NCBI GenBank assembly: GCA_035628505.1 | Contig: DASPJR010000019.1 | Span: forward strand, 1 to 60,074 | DNA from: DASPJR01 sp035628505 | Lineage (GTDB): Bacteria > Planctomycetota > SZUA-567 > H5-PLA8 | Direction: 5' to 3' | DNA: 60,074 nucleotides | The notes under the pieces: model-generated | Told to the model about the DNA's origin: nothing | The model's database searches: none | Seen by the model: only the letters and a program-made list of their open reading frames with translations | Translations under genes and position numbers: made by a program | Shown: one piece after another, positions 12,001-18,200 of the stretch | Layout: every line of letters begins with the position of its first letter | Position numbering within the stretch: position 1 is the first letter of the stretch

Positions 12001-13297
12001 TCGAGCTCGCACTAAAGGAGACCAACGCTCCATCACCGATATAACCATCACCAGTTAGAGTTAATGCCTCGCCTGTGATCGTCACTCCATAAAGAGAAAC
12101 CGAGCCACCGCTGTTTACGGTCGTACCTGCAGCGGTGGACCCGAGAGTTCCGACACCCTGCAGTGCCACATCACCTCTATTAATAATTGTTGCTCCGTCG
12201 TACGTATTGGCCGCATTAAAAAAAACCTGCCCGCCCAAAGCTGATCCAGATCTGGTAAGAGTGCTCCCCCCTGCACCACTGATCACGCCGTTTAGGTGCA
12301 ATCTGTCGTTGTTGCCGTCGACCCAAATAGTGGACGAAGAATTAAGTGCAATTGTTCCTTGCCAAGTATCCGTGGTTGTCGAGTTCATCTTTCGCAGCGC
12401 GCCGGAGGTGCCCCCAACACCGTTGCCGTTAAGGGTCAGAGGTTCTGCTGCAAAGGTGATTCCCGCAACGCTGTTGAGTTGAAGTTCCGCGCCGGTCGCG
12501 ACCGTGGTCCCACCCGCGGTGGTTCCCAGCGCATCGGCATGGCGAATCTGAAGAATTCCCGCATTGACATTAGTTGCGCCTGTATACGTGTTGGCGTTCG
12601 TGAGAACCACCGTTCCGGCAGTCGTTTTGTTGACGCCGACACCACCGGCGAGCACGGCATTCACAGTTCCAGCTCGCAGATCGTACGCGGCTCCAGCCGT
12701 CAGTGTTCCGTTCGACAGCGTGCCATTAATCAGCGTGAAGGTACCTACCGTCTCGCTGAACCCGCCGAGATCAACAGTTGCGCCGCCATCGATAAAAAGG
12801 TCTAAACCATCATCCATACTGGTACCATCGGCGATGGTCAGCGTGCCGCCGCCGAGAATAGTCACATTATCGTTGTTGGCATTAATGGTGCCGGCGGTTC
12901 CAATCGTGAGCGTCAAGCCCGCGCCAATGTTGAAGTTGTTTCCGCCGTTTGAATCGACAACGAAATTGAGAATGTGCGGCCCGCCACCCGTGACGGTCCA
13001 AGTGCCATTCATATCCATCTCATTGCCGGCAATGGTGTAGGCGCCACCGGTAAACTGCAGAATCAAATCCGTGTTCGCCCCGATATCGTTATTCAGATTC
13101 TGGTTTGCAGGACCCGCCGGAAAAACGAGCGTATCGCCGTTAGCTGGCGTGCCGTTGGGCGTCCAGTTCGTAGCTGTGTTCAAGTTGCTGTTGGTATTGC
13201 CATTCCACGTGAGCGTAGCCGCACTTGCGTCTGCTACGAACAGGCACATGCAGAGCGCGAAGGCCAAAGCGCCGAAGGAAATAGTCCGCAGTTTCAT
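1..13297 (-). CDS. Giant secreted protein with autotransporter-associated beta-strand repeats (C-terminus outside window)
   Basis: The frame starts at ATG 13297 (GGAGG 8 nt upstream) and stays open for 4432 codons to the left edge; frames read from both ends agree. Residues 1-26 are a signal peptide (MKLRTISFGALAFALCMC then a hydrophobic stretch to ADASA). A TW..ANW-type module follows, then dozens of PATR units (GTLTLSGANTYTGxTxVxxG type) to about residue 1430. A second TW-module (WIWDGGGGTANWSDFNNW) opens a second PATR block at about 1435-2570. After that come less repetitive beta domains (to about 2970), Ig-like segments, and cadherin-like segments beginning NPVFTTPPPDVTTAEDT and NDPPVITQANP (about 3280-3800), then a unique region with PGKTAKDVRLELVK. 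PATR proteins are typically surface beta-helices or adhesins. No beta-barrel or sorting signal is visible, so the anchoring mode is unknown. The porin gene lies just upstream on the same strand. Confidence 0.9.
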   Translation of the reverse strand, partial: MKLRTISFGALAFALCMCLFVADASAATLTWNGNTNSNLNTATNWTPNGTPANGDTLVFPAGPANQNLNNDIGANTDLILQFTGGAYTIAGNEMDMNGTWTVTGGGPHILNFVVDSNGGNNFNIGAGLTLTIGTAGTINANNDNVTILGGGTLTIADGTSMDDGLDLFIDGGATVDLGGFSETVGTFTLINGTLSNGTLTAGAAYDLRAGTVNAVLAGGVGVNKTTAGTVVLTNANTYTGATNVNAGILQIRHADALGTTAGGTTVATGAELQLNSVAGITFAAEPLTLNGNGVGGTSGALRKMNSTTTDTWQGTIALNSSSTIWVDGNNDRLHLNGVISGAGGSTLTRSGSALGGQVFFNAANTYDGATIINRGDVALQGVGTLGSTAAGTTVNSGGSVSLYGVTITGEALTLTGDGYIGDGALVSFSASSTWAGTITLAGNARIGNPTAATTLTISGGIGTAGNTLTVDGPGDSNITTAAISGTGAVTKVSTGTLTYSFANTYTGLTTVSEGSLTYGVNNAISTGAVTVAGGTLDIVTFNDSVGTVTLNGGTITGTTGVLTSTASFEMQNGSAAAIMGGAVPLNKTTAGSVTLSKANTYTGLTTVSAGTLTYGIDDAIATGAVTVSGGTLDIVTFNDSVGTVTLSGGATITGTTGVLTSTGTFEMQSGSAAAIMAGAVPLNKTTAGAVTLSKANTYTGLTTVSAGTLTYGINDAIATGAVTVSGGTLDLVTFNDTVGTVTLSGGATITGTTGVLSTTGTFEVQDGTASAILGGAAAMNKTTGGTVTLTRNNTFTGNVTLSGGTLVIGADNNLGNAANDIIFGAAATLQFSANVPLNAGRDVTLTGNGTFDTQNNQATINGVVSGAGELIKVGNTGILTITNTNTYTGITRVQQGRVIAQNTAAFGAAAAGTLVSANATVDANAAGTFSEPFTIAGPGTAPGIGALRNGDFAVVLDGGITLTGNANIQVDGGGASSLTIQTNPIVATGFGLTVEVLTNRTGTITSAIQGNGATTLTKIGTGSLVLSGTNTYTGATNINVGTLLLGASNVIADASNVVVREGAMFDLQGNSDQIGTLTMFTGGAAGGGPRIQGTAAAVLTLGGNFTIDTTNNGDRAALINGFTLDLGGANRTLSVPDSTGDTIELHIDAIIQNGGVIKTGAGVLHLTRANTFANDLRIDAGTVELQTGNNVADTTDVNMNGATAVLRVLNNETIRDLKGAQGSVVLTGANTLTLDQAANQTVGAVISGSGNLVKNNNFDLVLTANNTFTGTTTANAGRLVVNGNYASAITLNNAATLAGTGTSTASVTGNNTATVAPGALAATGILATGSVNIGGGGRNFDITINGITGGANVAGTHYDQLNVTGTVDITGATLNLTFVANSRGGDTLVLINNDGADAVTGQFAGLAEGAPITNGAFTYNISYVGGSGNDVTLTRQPQTWIWDGGGGTANWSDFNNWNGTLATDIPSTNDIVVFPAGAAQLPNNNDLIGLILTGIQFTGAGGGYVISGNGVQLNNGSVQGLNTAGSNTLGINITNSVVPAGTGSVVMNGAGGTLVLSGTNTYTGSTTVTAGTLQVSGGAAIANGNSVIVNGGVFELLAAETIGDLSGTGGTVALGTSVLTVTQANNLTYSGVFTGTGGAGNAGLIKQGAGTLTLNTNNALVNTIDLTVAAGTLDLGTVSHAVENFTMTGGTLSNGTLTSTTNYAVQAGNVSAVLAVNGGVGLDKTTGGTVILSGANTYTGTTTIGAGTLQLGAANVIADASPVNITGGTLDLNNFNETIGSLAGVGGTSVTLGTGNLTVGGLGSNTNYGGVISGSGNVTKIGTGQFGLNGANTFTGTLFISNGQIVVGNASALGGTAGATVLNPGAGINATLRLAGFNIGTEPITFNAAGGTATVLESFNGVNSVVGGTVTMTSPGVFQVDFAASTLTVNGQITGAGALTKFNSAGVLVLTNNTNDYTGATNVNGGTLRVTAANALGGTGAGTNVNNASTVELNGTFTLAAEPITLNSTGTPALSLTSGAVSVPGPVTLAQTAQVATTAGTALTISGNIGQSAASGLNKVATGTLTLSGNNSYTGVTDIQAGTLEADSNTALGASGALQGTTVQAGATLLLNAGVNIPEPLTINGTGVGANGAIQSAAADNTLSGSVVLGSDSSIGVASNVLTISGAISGGFNLTKVGASTLTLTGNNSWGGTTTVSAGTLLDNSGADAIPNGSAVTVANGATLTIDNNDETIGSLAGVAGSSVSIINNAILRTGGNNAPSTTFDGVISGNGLGLAKEGTGLFTLGGNNSFTGEYNVLGGTLATSANERLANSVVVVINNGATFDIGTNTETIDRLQLTSGIVNSAGGSLTATTAYDVSSGTINANLVGGGPLNKLTNGTVVLNGTNTYGGATNINAGTLEVNNGSAVPDTSAVIIAAAGILDANGVIETIGELSGSGQVSLGAGTLTVNEVNPTTFSGVISGAGGNLNKTGAATLTLSGANTFTGTLTVQNASTVVLNNNNVLADAASVNLSAAGATLTLANAFTDTIAALDGAAGSVVNIATGNLTIGFGDTGGTFLGSLGSGTGTLTKVGTATWTNGGTVNIGALAINAGTINNNNAITVAGAITGGATLVQNNAAATLTIGGTGHAVLLDAALAGNTVTYNGANQTLITPTTSYSDLVLAGTGNKDTAAGFSIGDDLDIQANVTFNVGNFSYNLAGDMTVSGTFNPQTSTFTLNGTATQVLTDLTANDRIDFNNLTVNNSVASNIAVSLAVDTDLRVAGNLVLQDGSINVGTGGNIVDLTSTGAAATTFNRTGSGHIYSTAGTAAAGVVVVQKAFAAAANQSIIFHVGSDPDNYTPAELTELDFTGSGAGTLTAGTTPFVRNTAIGTNLPTDGGLTRAITRYWTINSNGLTLAANTSYRALFTFVAGDLNGTTPGDAVNDEIFVVRRLSAANWFTTSRDLSTNTTVRASSINSFSDFQPGEDDGINNNNLPRITNVVMVSSTVFDVTISEDVFTNNGTPPNGALTPADFRVVINSQAVAAPPTGRVTQADTTITSVVLQNAPPLAPVYRITVDYGTFGATGVSTTELLPRTPAGVETIQIQPANGNTIFDTASNAMADPQAASPVISLPDETSPYVVSVTAPQGPNADLPAASVYNAYREGNAITFTVTFSEQVQFRNTNARLVIRMGDGTTRQAVPVGGTPLNTFQTTYQFTYTVAVGDYGVDIDYDSANPFLVTAVSNATGTGDIEDATGNDFAAANTNAGLSLPRPLAQTQAPTPGAPGQTGSLSQTSTVHIDATNPVFTTPPPDVTTAEDTAVEVQFVINDNILDTLRPGSMRATAVSNNQGLIRDADIQFIAPVPAGADNRRLLITPVANANGTATITVTIRDGFDHITVDTFLVTVTPVNDPPVITQANPAGVVNFTENGAAVAIEPATTISDIDALTTIVQDLATPGSFPASLTVTLSNGEDFDRLSVGASGNLTVSIGGQTNNIVNGTLFFNNGGGPVQIGTFSTAESAGAFANGDPALQPPAPGFITTVEYRPVTLTLTVSFDFTASGFASDVAYTAAQAVVQNVTYQSASERPTTYPRTATFVLNDGGPANTTSNSISRTIQVTEVNDVPAISIVAGTNGNEGTGGARGLPDMSFNDRTPTGFTQVNTAETTVPANSTDQIARVVLPDSGGTPSPVTFVAEAIDADDNLDFTWIFLRGGVEVGRTNALGDFGSVNGQRLGTVTSYQTNTPGAPYPRPNPVFAAGQPATAFVVRNTTVITFSAAGTYTVRVEVNDLRGGVDNDPVSTATYEHGAGGVKEIEQTSTLTVNTPPRIDPNPTQPPSAEPPNGNIAVVSNGGIINQGSATVFVIGLLGTLGKDQDGQILQYQLNMGDFITTNAVITVTQNGSEFTVTSSDPNVEVKLLNNNQLEVTYTYRILDNVTNSGRAEFDVVFTILDQQTDRAGNPVFTQSTYHGTIDNAIVGAAADLDVFNPVPSSNHLGITSTTARSGLITFFVVNVRKNGKAAIKVHAPGKTAKDVRLELVKADILGQTFTTRDTKDAQGVITAAATEAGTAYRGSLNFNTADLGAGIYVIEATDTVAGEPTHTVRKLFAVTQAVLGTVATSREPAVQDVNVATSFVTAKLRFNSEQPDLLTFRARFPYVDTLQREARLIGANPEPGKYDFQATKVVGSTSVNGATRDVVAYHKDLSFKIGIGNLVVYAETDAEGKPSATAIYDHTGKLIVSGAEAKKAAKMRFKLPSAKQRPDYISREETDLNLKKKNADAGLPQRPNLQPITNAQPKDQPNDIYPFAAPLPQFQAVLDISISLQNIDVLGGLDTEGVTQEYGNLGGGSVFVPVDNKQNRAQEDLRAKRSTQSLTEVQSLKDQSNDYRDMPDSPTVPSATQRPDSRIQFLSYADQSKAAFNGDMQIYQYFRQIGPGDLKPLGIQALLFIDNKRGE
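10905..11800 (-). repeat. Near-identical tandem PATR units, period 291/288 bp
   Basis: Within the giant gene three consecutive units are far more alike than the other PATR units. The string TCGTTTTGTT recurs at 10951, 11242 and 11533 (steps of 291), and the string AGCGTGCCGCC at 11112, 11403 and 11691 (steps of 291 and 288). Each unit encodes about 97 residues with the pattern NKTTAGxVTLSKANTYTGLT ... GTLTYGxNDAIATGAVTVSG. The similarity at DNA level points to recent tandem duplication or gene conversion, and the region may vary in copy number between strains. Confidence 0.85.
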
Positions 13298-13322
13298 TAC
13301 AGCAACCTCCATGCAAAACGAC

Positions 13323-13341
13323 TGGCCCTGGTCAAGGGCCA
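13323..13341 (-). other. Short hairpin in leader of giant gene
   Basis: TGGCCC and GGGCCA flank a 7-nt loop about 26 nt upstream of the giant gene's start codon. It lies between the stop of the upstream porin gene and the ribosome binding site. There is no T-run on the minus strand, so it is not a clear terminator; it could be a leader stem or processing site. Confidence 0.35.
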
Positions 13342-13431
13342 ATCACGAGAGCACAAGTGCAATGGCTTTTTTTGCGATGCGACAGCCAGCAGCACGTAAA
13401 AATTCGGTTTAACCTACGACCCATCTTGGTG

Positions 13432-15018
13432 CTAGAAGCCTAACTGAAAGTTCACCACTAAAGCATCATTTCGGACTTCGCGCAGGCCGCGGACGGGATT
13501 TCCGGAGCTGGGATCGTCGACAAACAAATAATTGATCTGAATCTTGGTTTCGCGACCCTTGATGTAATAATTGATGCCGGCCGTGTAGACCTGAGTCTTG
13601 AATTGATCGGTGTGGCGATCGGACTGAAGCAGATCTTCCGCGTTCACGTTCTCGAACGATTCGTAGCGGAACGCGAATTCGATGTTATTCAGGATGCGCC
13701 CGCTTTTGCTCTCTTTCAGCTTCGCGGCAAAGATGCTGTCGGCCAGGCGGTAACCGGTGGCGAAGTACCAGCCCGACACCGTGACGGGCGAGGGATTGGC
13801 CTGCGTAAAGCCGGATTCACCGCGCGCTCCCGTCACGCCTTTGTCCACGCTGCCGATGCCCAGCAGGCCGGTGGTGGAATTGTCAGCGCCGAAACGGTCG
13901 TGGCCCGAGCCCCACTCACCGCGCAGCCAGAAACCTTTTACCTTGCCATTCGGGCGATACCAGGCCCAGGCGCCCTGGCGGTTTACAGCGGTGCGTTCGT
14001 TGTTGGTCGCGTTGAGCTGCTCAAAGTCGGGATCGAAGCCTGTGCCCGCTTCGCCGTGAATGCCTTCGGTTCGGTGGTAGCCGACTTCCAGGCGGCCATA
14101 CCATTTTTCAGTGCTCCAGACCGGCCGCACGGCCAGGCGCACCGCGAGGTCCTTTTCGTCGTTGTCATCGCTGCGGTTTCCAGCTTCGACGACTTCAGGA
14201 TCGCTGAAGATCGTACCCGACGGACCATTGAAGAGTCCGAAGGCGTAGCGCACACGATCTTCCAGCCAGTAGCCGGAGACCATCGCGCCGATGTCGCGAA
14301 CGTTGTTGATGCCCGTCACCATGGAACGCTCGACAAAGTCGAGCTGGCCGCTGTTGCGGGACGCTTCTTCGCCTGACGGTGGCTTGAACTGACCAATCGC
14401 AAAACTGTGGTGCGGGACGATGCCGTCAAAACTGATGTAGGCGTCCTGAAGCAGGCGCGGCTTCAAGTCGGCCTGCGGGATAAAACCTTCGGCAAACGGC
14501 ACATTCGCGCCCGATGGGACGTTGTGACGCGGCAGAGTCGGCATGGGGTAAAACATGGGATTATGCTCGCGCGCCGGATCGATCATGAAGAACGCGGAGA
14601 TGTTTTCGTTTACTTCAATCGAGAAGCGGAGTTCCGTGCGGCGGATACGAAAGGTATCGTTGTCGAGCAGTTCATTCTGCTCCTGCAATCGGCGGGGATT
14701 GGGATTGAAGCTGAGCGGCTCGGTGGTGATTCCCAGATTATCGTTCTGGACGCTCTGGTACCAGATCTGCAATAAGCCCTGAATCTCAAGTTTTACACCT
14801 TCTGTCGACCTGATTCCCACAGGGTAACGCGGTCCGTACCGGCCGCGCAGACGCCGGTCGACTCCACCGATGGCCGAACTTGCCTTTGCTTCTTCTTTGG
14901 CATTGATTTCCTTGCGTAACCGATCAACTTCGCCGCGCAGATCTTCAACGGTGCTGCCCGCATGCACGGCTGCACCAATCAGCAAAAGCAATAAAGAGCA
15001 AAGCCAACGCGGCCGCAT
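13432..15018 (-). CDS. Phosphate-selective porin O/P family outer membrane protein
   Basis: 528 residues from ATG 15018, which is preceded by GGAGGGG at good spacing; a longer frame to 15045 adds nine residues before the signal peptide and is less likely. Residues 1-21 form a signal peptide (MRPRWLCSLLLLLIGAAVHA). A short charged coiled-coil segment (VEDLRGEVDRLRKEINAKEE) follows, as in many trimeric porins that contact peptidoglycan. The rest is OprP/OprO-like beta-barrel sequence: GLLQIWYQSV, FRIRRTELRFSIEVNENISA, IGQFKPPSGEEASRNSGQLD, and a final strand ending in LVVNFQLGF with terminal Phe. Likely function is anion or phosphate diffusion across the outer membrane; the true substrate is unknown. 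It precedes the giant surface protein gene on the same strand by about 134 bp. Confidence 0.85.
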   Translation of the reverse strand: MRPRWLCSLLLLLIGAAVHAGSTVEDLRGEVDRLRKEINAKEEAKASSAIGGVDRRLRGRYGPRYPVGIRSTEGVKLEIQGLLQIWYQSVQNDNLGITTEPLSFNPNPRRLQEQNELLDNDTFRIRRTELRFSIEVNENISAFFMIDPAREHNPMFYPMPTLPRHNVPSGANVPFAEGFIPQADLKPRLLQDAYISFDGIVPHHSFAIGQFKPPSGEEASRNSGQLDFVERSMVTGINNVRDIGAMVSGYWLEDRVRYAFGLFNGPSGTIFSDPEVVEAGNRSDDNDEKDLAVRLAVRPVWSTEKWYGRLEVGYHRTEGIHGEAGTGFDPDFEQLNATNNERTAVNRQGAWAWYRPNGKVKGFWLRGEWGSGHDRFGADNSTTGLLGIGSVDKGVTGARGESGFTQANPSPVTVSGWYFATGYRLADSIFAAKLKESKSGRILNNIEFAFRYESFENVNAEDLLQSDRHTDQFKTQVYTAGINYYIKGRETKIQINYLFVDDPSSGNPVRGLREVRNDALVVNFQLGF

Positions 15019-15224
15019 GAAACCCCTCCGACACGAACTATGCAATGGATCGAGGAATCACGTTAGCGCCGGGCTCAGCAGTGTCAAGTCTTTTCAAAGG
15101 TAAAAGCTTTCTTCGTGCATTTCCGGGGTGTCGAACGATTTACTGCCCTGCCAGCCAACGATTTTTTAAACTCGTGCACGTGCGCATCTGCCCCTTAATT
15201 TCGCTTTAAATCTGAATGAAACGT

Positions 15225-15252
15225 TTGCATTTTGGAAGGTTAAACCTAACAT
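15225..15252 (+). promoter_or_regulatory. Candidate promoter of the kinase gene
   Basis: TTGCAT at 15225-15230 and TAACAT at 15247-15252 are separated by 16 nt. The palindrome AGGTTAAACCT (15237-15247) lies in the spacer and could bind a regulator. Predicted transcription would start only about 10 nt before ATG 15269, which has no clear Shine-Dalgarno sequence. This is pattern reading only. Confidence 0.3.
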
Positions 15253-15268
15253 TGTAAATTCAGTCCAT

Positions 15269-18200
15269 ATGGAAAACCGCCAACGCTCCGGAACAGGGTC
15301 AGCCGGCGACGCGGTCGCAGGCATGACGCCGCCAGAGATCAAGCGATCCGGCGCCGCTTCCGCACACCCATCCGGTGCTGAGCCTGGTTCAGGCGGTGCA
15401 CGCAGCGGCGGCGCACGTAGCGGCGGGACAGTAGGCACGCACGATCCCCAAACGGCCTCGACCAGCAGTACCGATGTTGTTTCCGGCCCACTGCAGAATC
15501 TGCTTGCCGAGAATCTTCTACTCGCCGCACCGCGCACAACGTTCAATGGTCATGAATGTCCATGCCTGGGCGGGATTCCTCTTCTTCGCAAGCTCGGCCA
15601 GGGCGGAATGGGTGCAGTTTATTACGGCATCCACATGCGCCTGCACATCGAAGTCGCCGTCAAGGTGCTTCCCTATCATCTGGTGGAGAAAGACCCGCTG
15701 CTGGTCGAACGCTTCTTCCGCGAAGCGCAGATTTCAGCGCAAGTTCGGTCGCCGCACCTGGTAAACGTCATGGACGTGAACGAGGAAAGCGGCGTTTTCT
15801 TCCTCGTCATGGAATACGTCAACGGCATGTCGGGCAAGGACCGCCTGGCTGTTGTGACGCGCACCGGCGCCAAGGGTATGACCGAACTTGAAGCGCTGCA
15901 AATCTGTGTGGCAGCCTGCACCGGACTAGAAGACGCGCACGCGCGCGGGATCATTCACCGGGACATCAAACCCGAAAACATCATGATCCCGTACGTCTCG
16001 AAGACATCCAAAGAGCTGAATGTTGACGCCGCCAAGCTGATGGACCTCGGCCTCGCGCGCGCGGATTCCGGAACCATCAATAACCCGGCACTCACGGCGA
16101 CCAAGCAGGCGATGGGAACGCCTGGTTACATGGCGCCCGAACAGATCATGGACGCCCGCACGGCCGGGCCCGCTTCAGACGTCTTCTCGATGGGTGCCAC
16201 GCTCTACGCGATGCTGGCCGGTCAGGCACCGTTCAAACGCAAGAACGCCATGCAGACGCTCATGGCAACGATGAACGCCCCGCACACGCCGGTTATCCAG
16301 GAACGGCCCGATGTGTCGGAGGAAGTCTCGCACATCATCGATAACTGCCTGGCCAAGGAAATCGGCAACCGCTACCCCGACGGGCACCATCTGCTCATCG
16401 AGCTCAAGCGAGCTTTGAAACATGCCCGCGCGGCACAGGGCCAGCCTGTGCATTGGAACGAAAGCACGCCCGGCGATGCGAAACAACATCCGGGAGAAGG
16501 CGGCGAGCTTCCGGTCCTTCCGGCCGAGGATGTCCAGGAAGCTACTCCGCCGCCGAAGAAGGCGCCGGCAAAGAAGATCCCGGTCAAGCTCTATGTTGCA
16601 GCGGGCGCGGCCATTGTCGTACTTTCCGCCGCTGTCTACCTGCTCTGGCCGAGTGACGACAAGACGTTGCTGGTACTGCACGAGCGGAGCCTCAAGAAAG
16701 CGCTGACGCAGATTGCCGCCAATCCGGAGAAAGCGCGCGAAACAGTGCAGGACACCTCCGAGGTGCTGAAGTTTAAGGATCCGGCCCCGCGACAGCGTGA
16801 AACGGCCGTTCTGTCGCTGATCGAAGTGCATCAGGGGCTGAAGAGCGCTAAACCGAATTTCAGTGAACTCGATGAAAAACTGAAGCTCGCTGAAAAGTGG
16901 TACGCGGACAATCCGCTGGTGCTCGCGTCCCGCAAGGATCTCGATAAGCGCCGGCAGGACCAGAATGATTACGAAATTCTCAAGCGCATCGCTGATGTCT
17001 TTGAGACGACCTTCCTGAGCAAGCAGAATCTCACGCAGGACGAGATGAGCACCGCGCGGGCACGGCTGACTGCGCTTGAAACTCAGAATGAAAAACTGAA
17101 AAACCCGGAACTGGTTGAGCAGCTTAAAAAGATGCGCACGCGCATCGACGCGCTCGACAAGGATTTCGTCAAGAAGCGTGTCGACGATTTTGCCGCAGTC
17201 GATGCCGCCATGACTGATCCGGCCATCGATTCTGCCACCGCTGAACGGCGGCTGGTGGACCTGGAGCGGCTCTATCCGCGCCAGCCCGACTTGCCCACGC
17301 TCCGGGCCAGGCTGGCGGAGAAGAAAAATGCCGAACGCGACACCCGCATCCAGGCAGCCGGCGCGCTGATCGACAATCCTGCGTCGAAAGTTTTCGATCT
17401 GGAGCGCAGTGTCGAAGAACTCGAGAAGAAATATCCGGGCGACAAGCAGGTTGAGAATCTGCGCCACAAGCTGGTCAAACGCACAGGCGAAGAAGCCGAG
17501 CGCCAGCGCGTGGCAAAGGTGAAGCCTGCATTGGACGCTTACGACGCGGCAGTTAACGCCGCCGTGCCGGACCTGCTCAGCGCTGAGGCCGCGTTGAAAC
17601 GCGCCAGCCAGGACGGAGCGCGGCCGGCCGAACTGGATCCACGCCGCTTGAAACTGGATGAGCTGCAGGCGACGGCTCGGCGCAACAGGGCCTTTGCGGA
17701 TGCCGAACGCGACCTGGCTGACCGGACAACGGATATCGATGCCGTTAAGAAAGCGCTTGAAGCCCTGAAGACGTCCTACCCGACAGACGAACGCGTGGCG
17801 GCGCTCTACCAGTCCCTGGCCAAACGCGAACAGGCCGTGAAAGACGACCGCATCAGGAAGATCAGCGTGCCAATGATCGCGGTGCGCACTGCGATCGCCA
17901 ACAAGCACAGCGACCTGATTACTGCTCAGCGCAACATGGACGAAGCCCGCCGCCTTGGCGCCACCGACGAGGAGCTTGCGCCGCTGCAGAAGCAGCTCAA
18001 CGACGAAATCAAGGCGCGTGAGAAGTACGCCAGCGACTTCCGGAAAATCGAGGACATGTTCACGTCGGCAGCGACGGCGGACATCAAGAATGCCTTCACG
18101 CTGCTCGAAGCCTCCTACCCTGGCGACGCGAAACTGAAGGAGATCGCCGCCAGGATCGTTGAACGCGAAAAAACCGACGCGCTGGCGGCCGAGGCTGAGC

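Noticed and set aside
166..13399. Many plus-strand frames of 70-280 codons across the first 13 kb
   Set aside because: They are the complement of the continuous giant minus-strand gene; the strong repeats give long stop-free shadows rich in Val/Pro/Ser.
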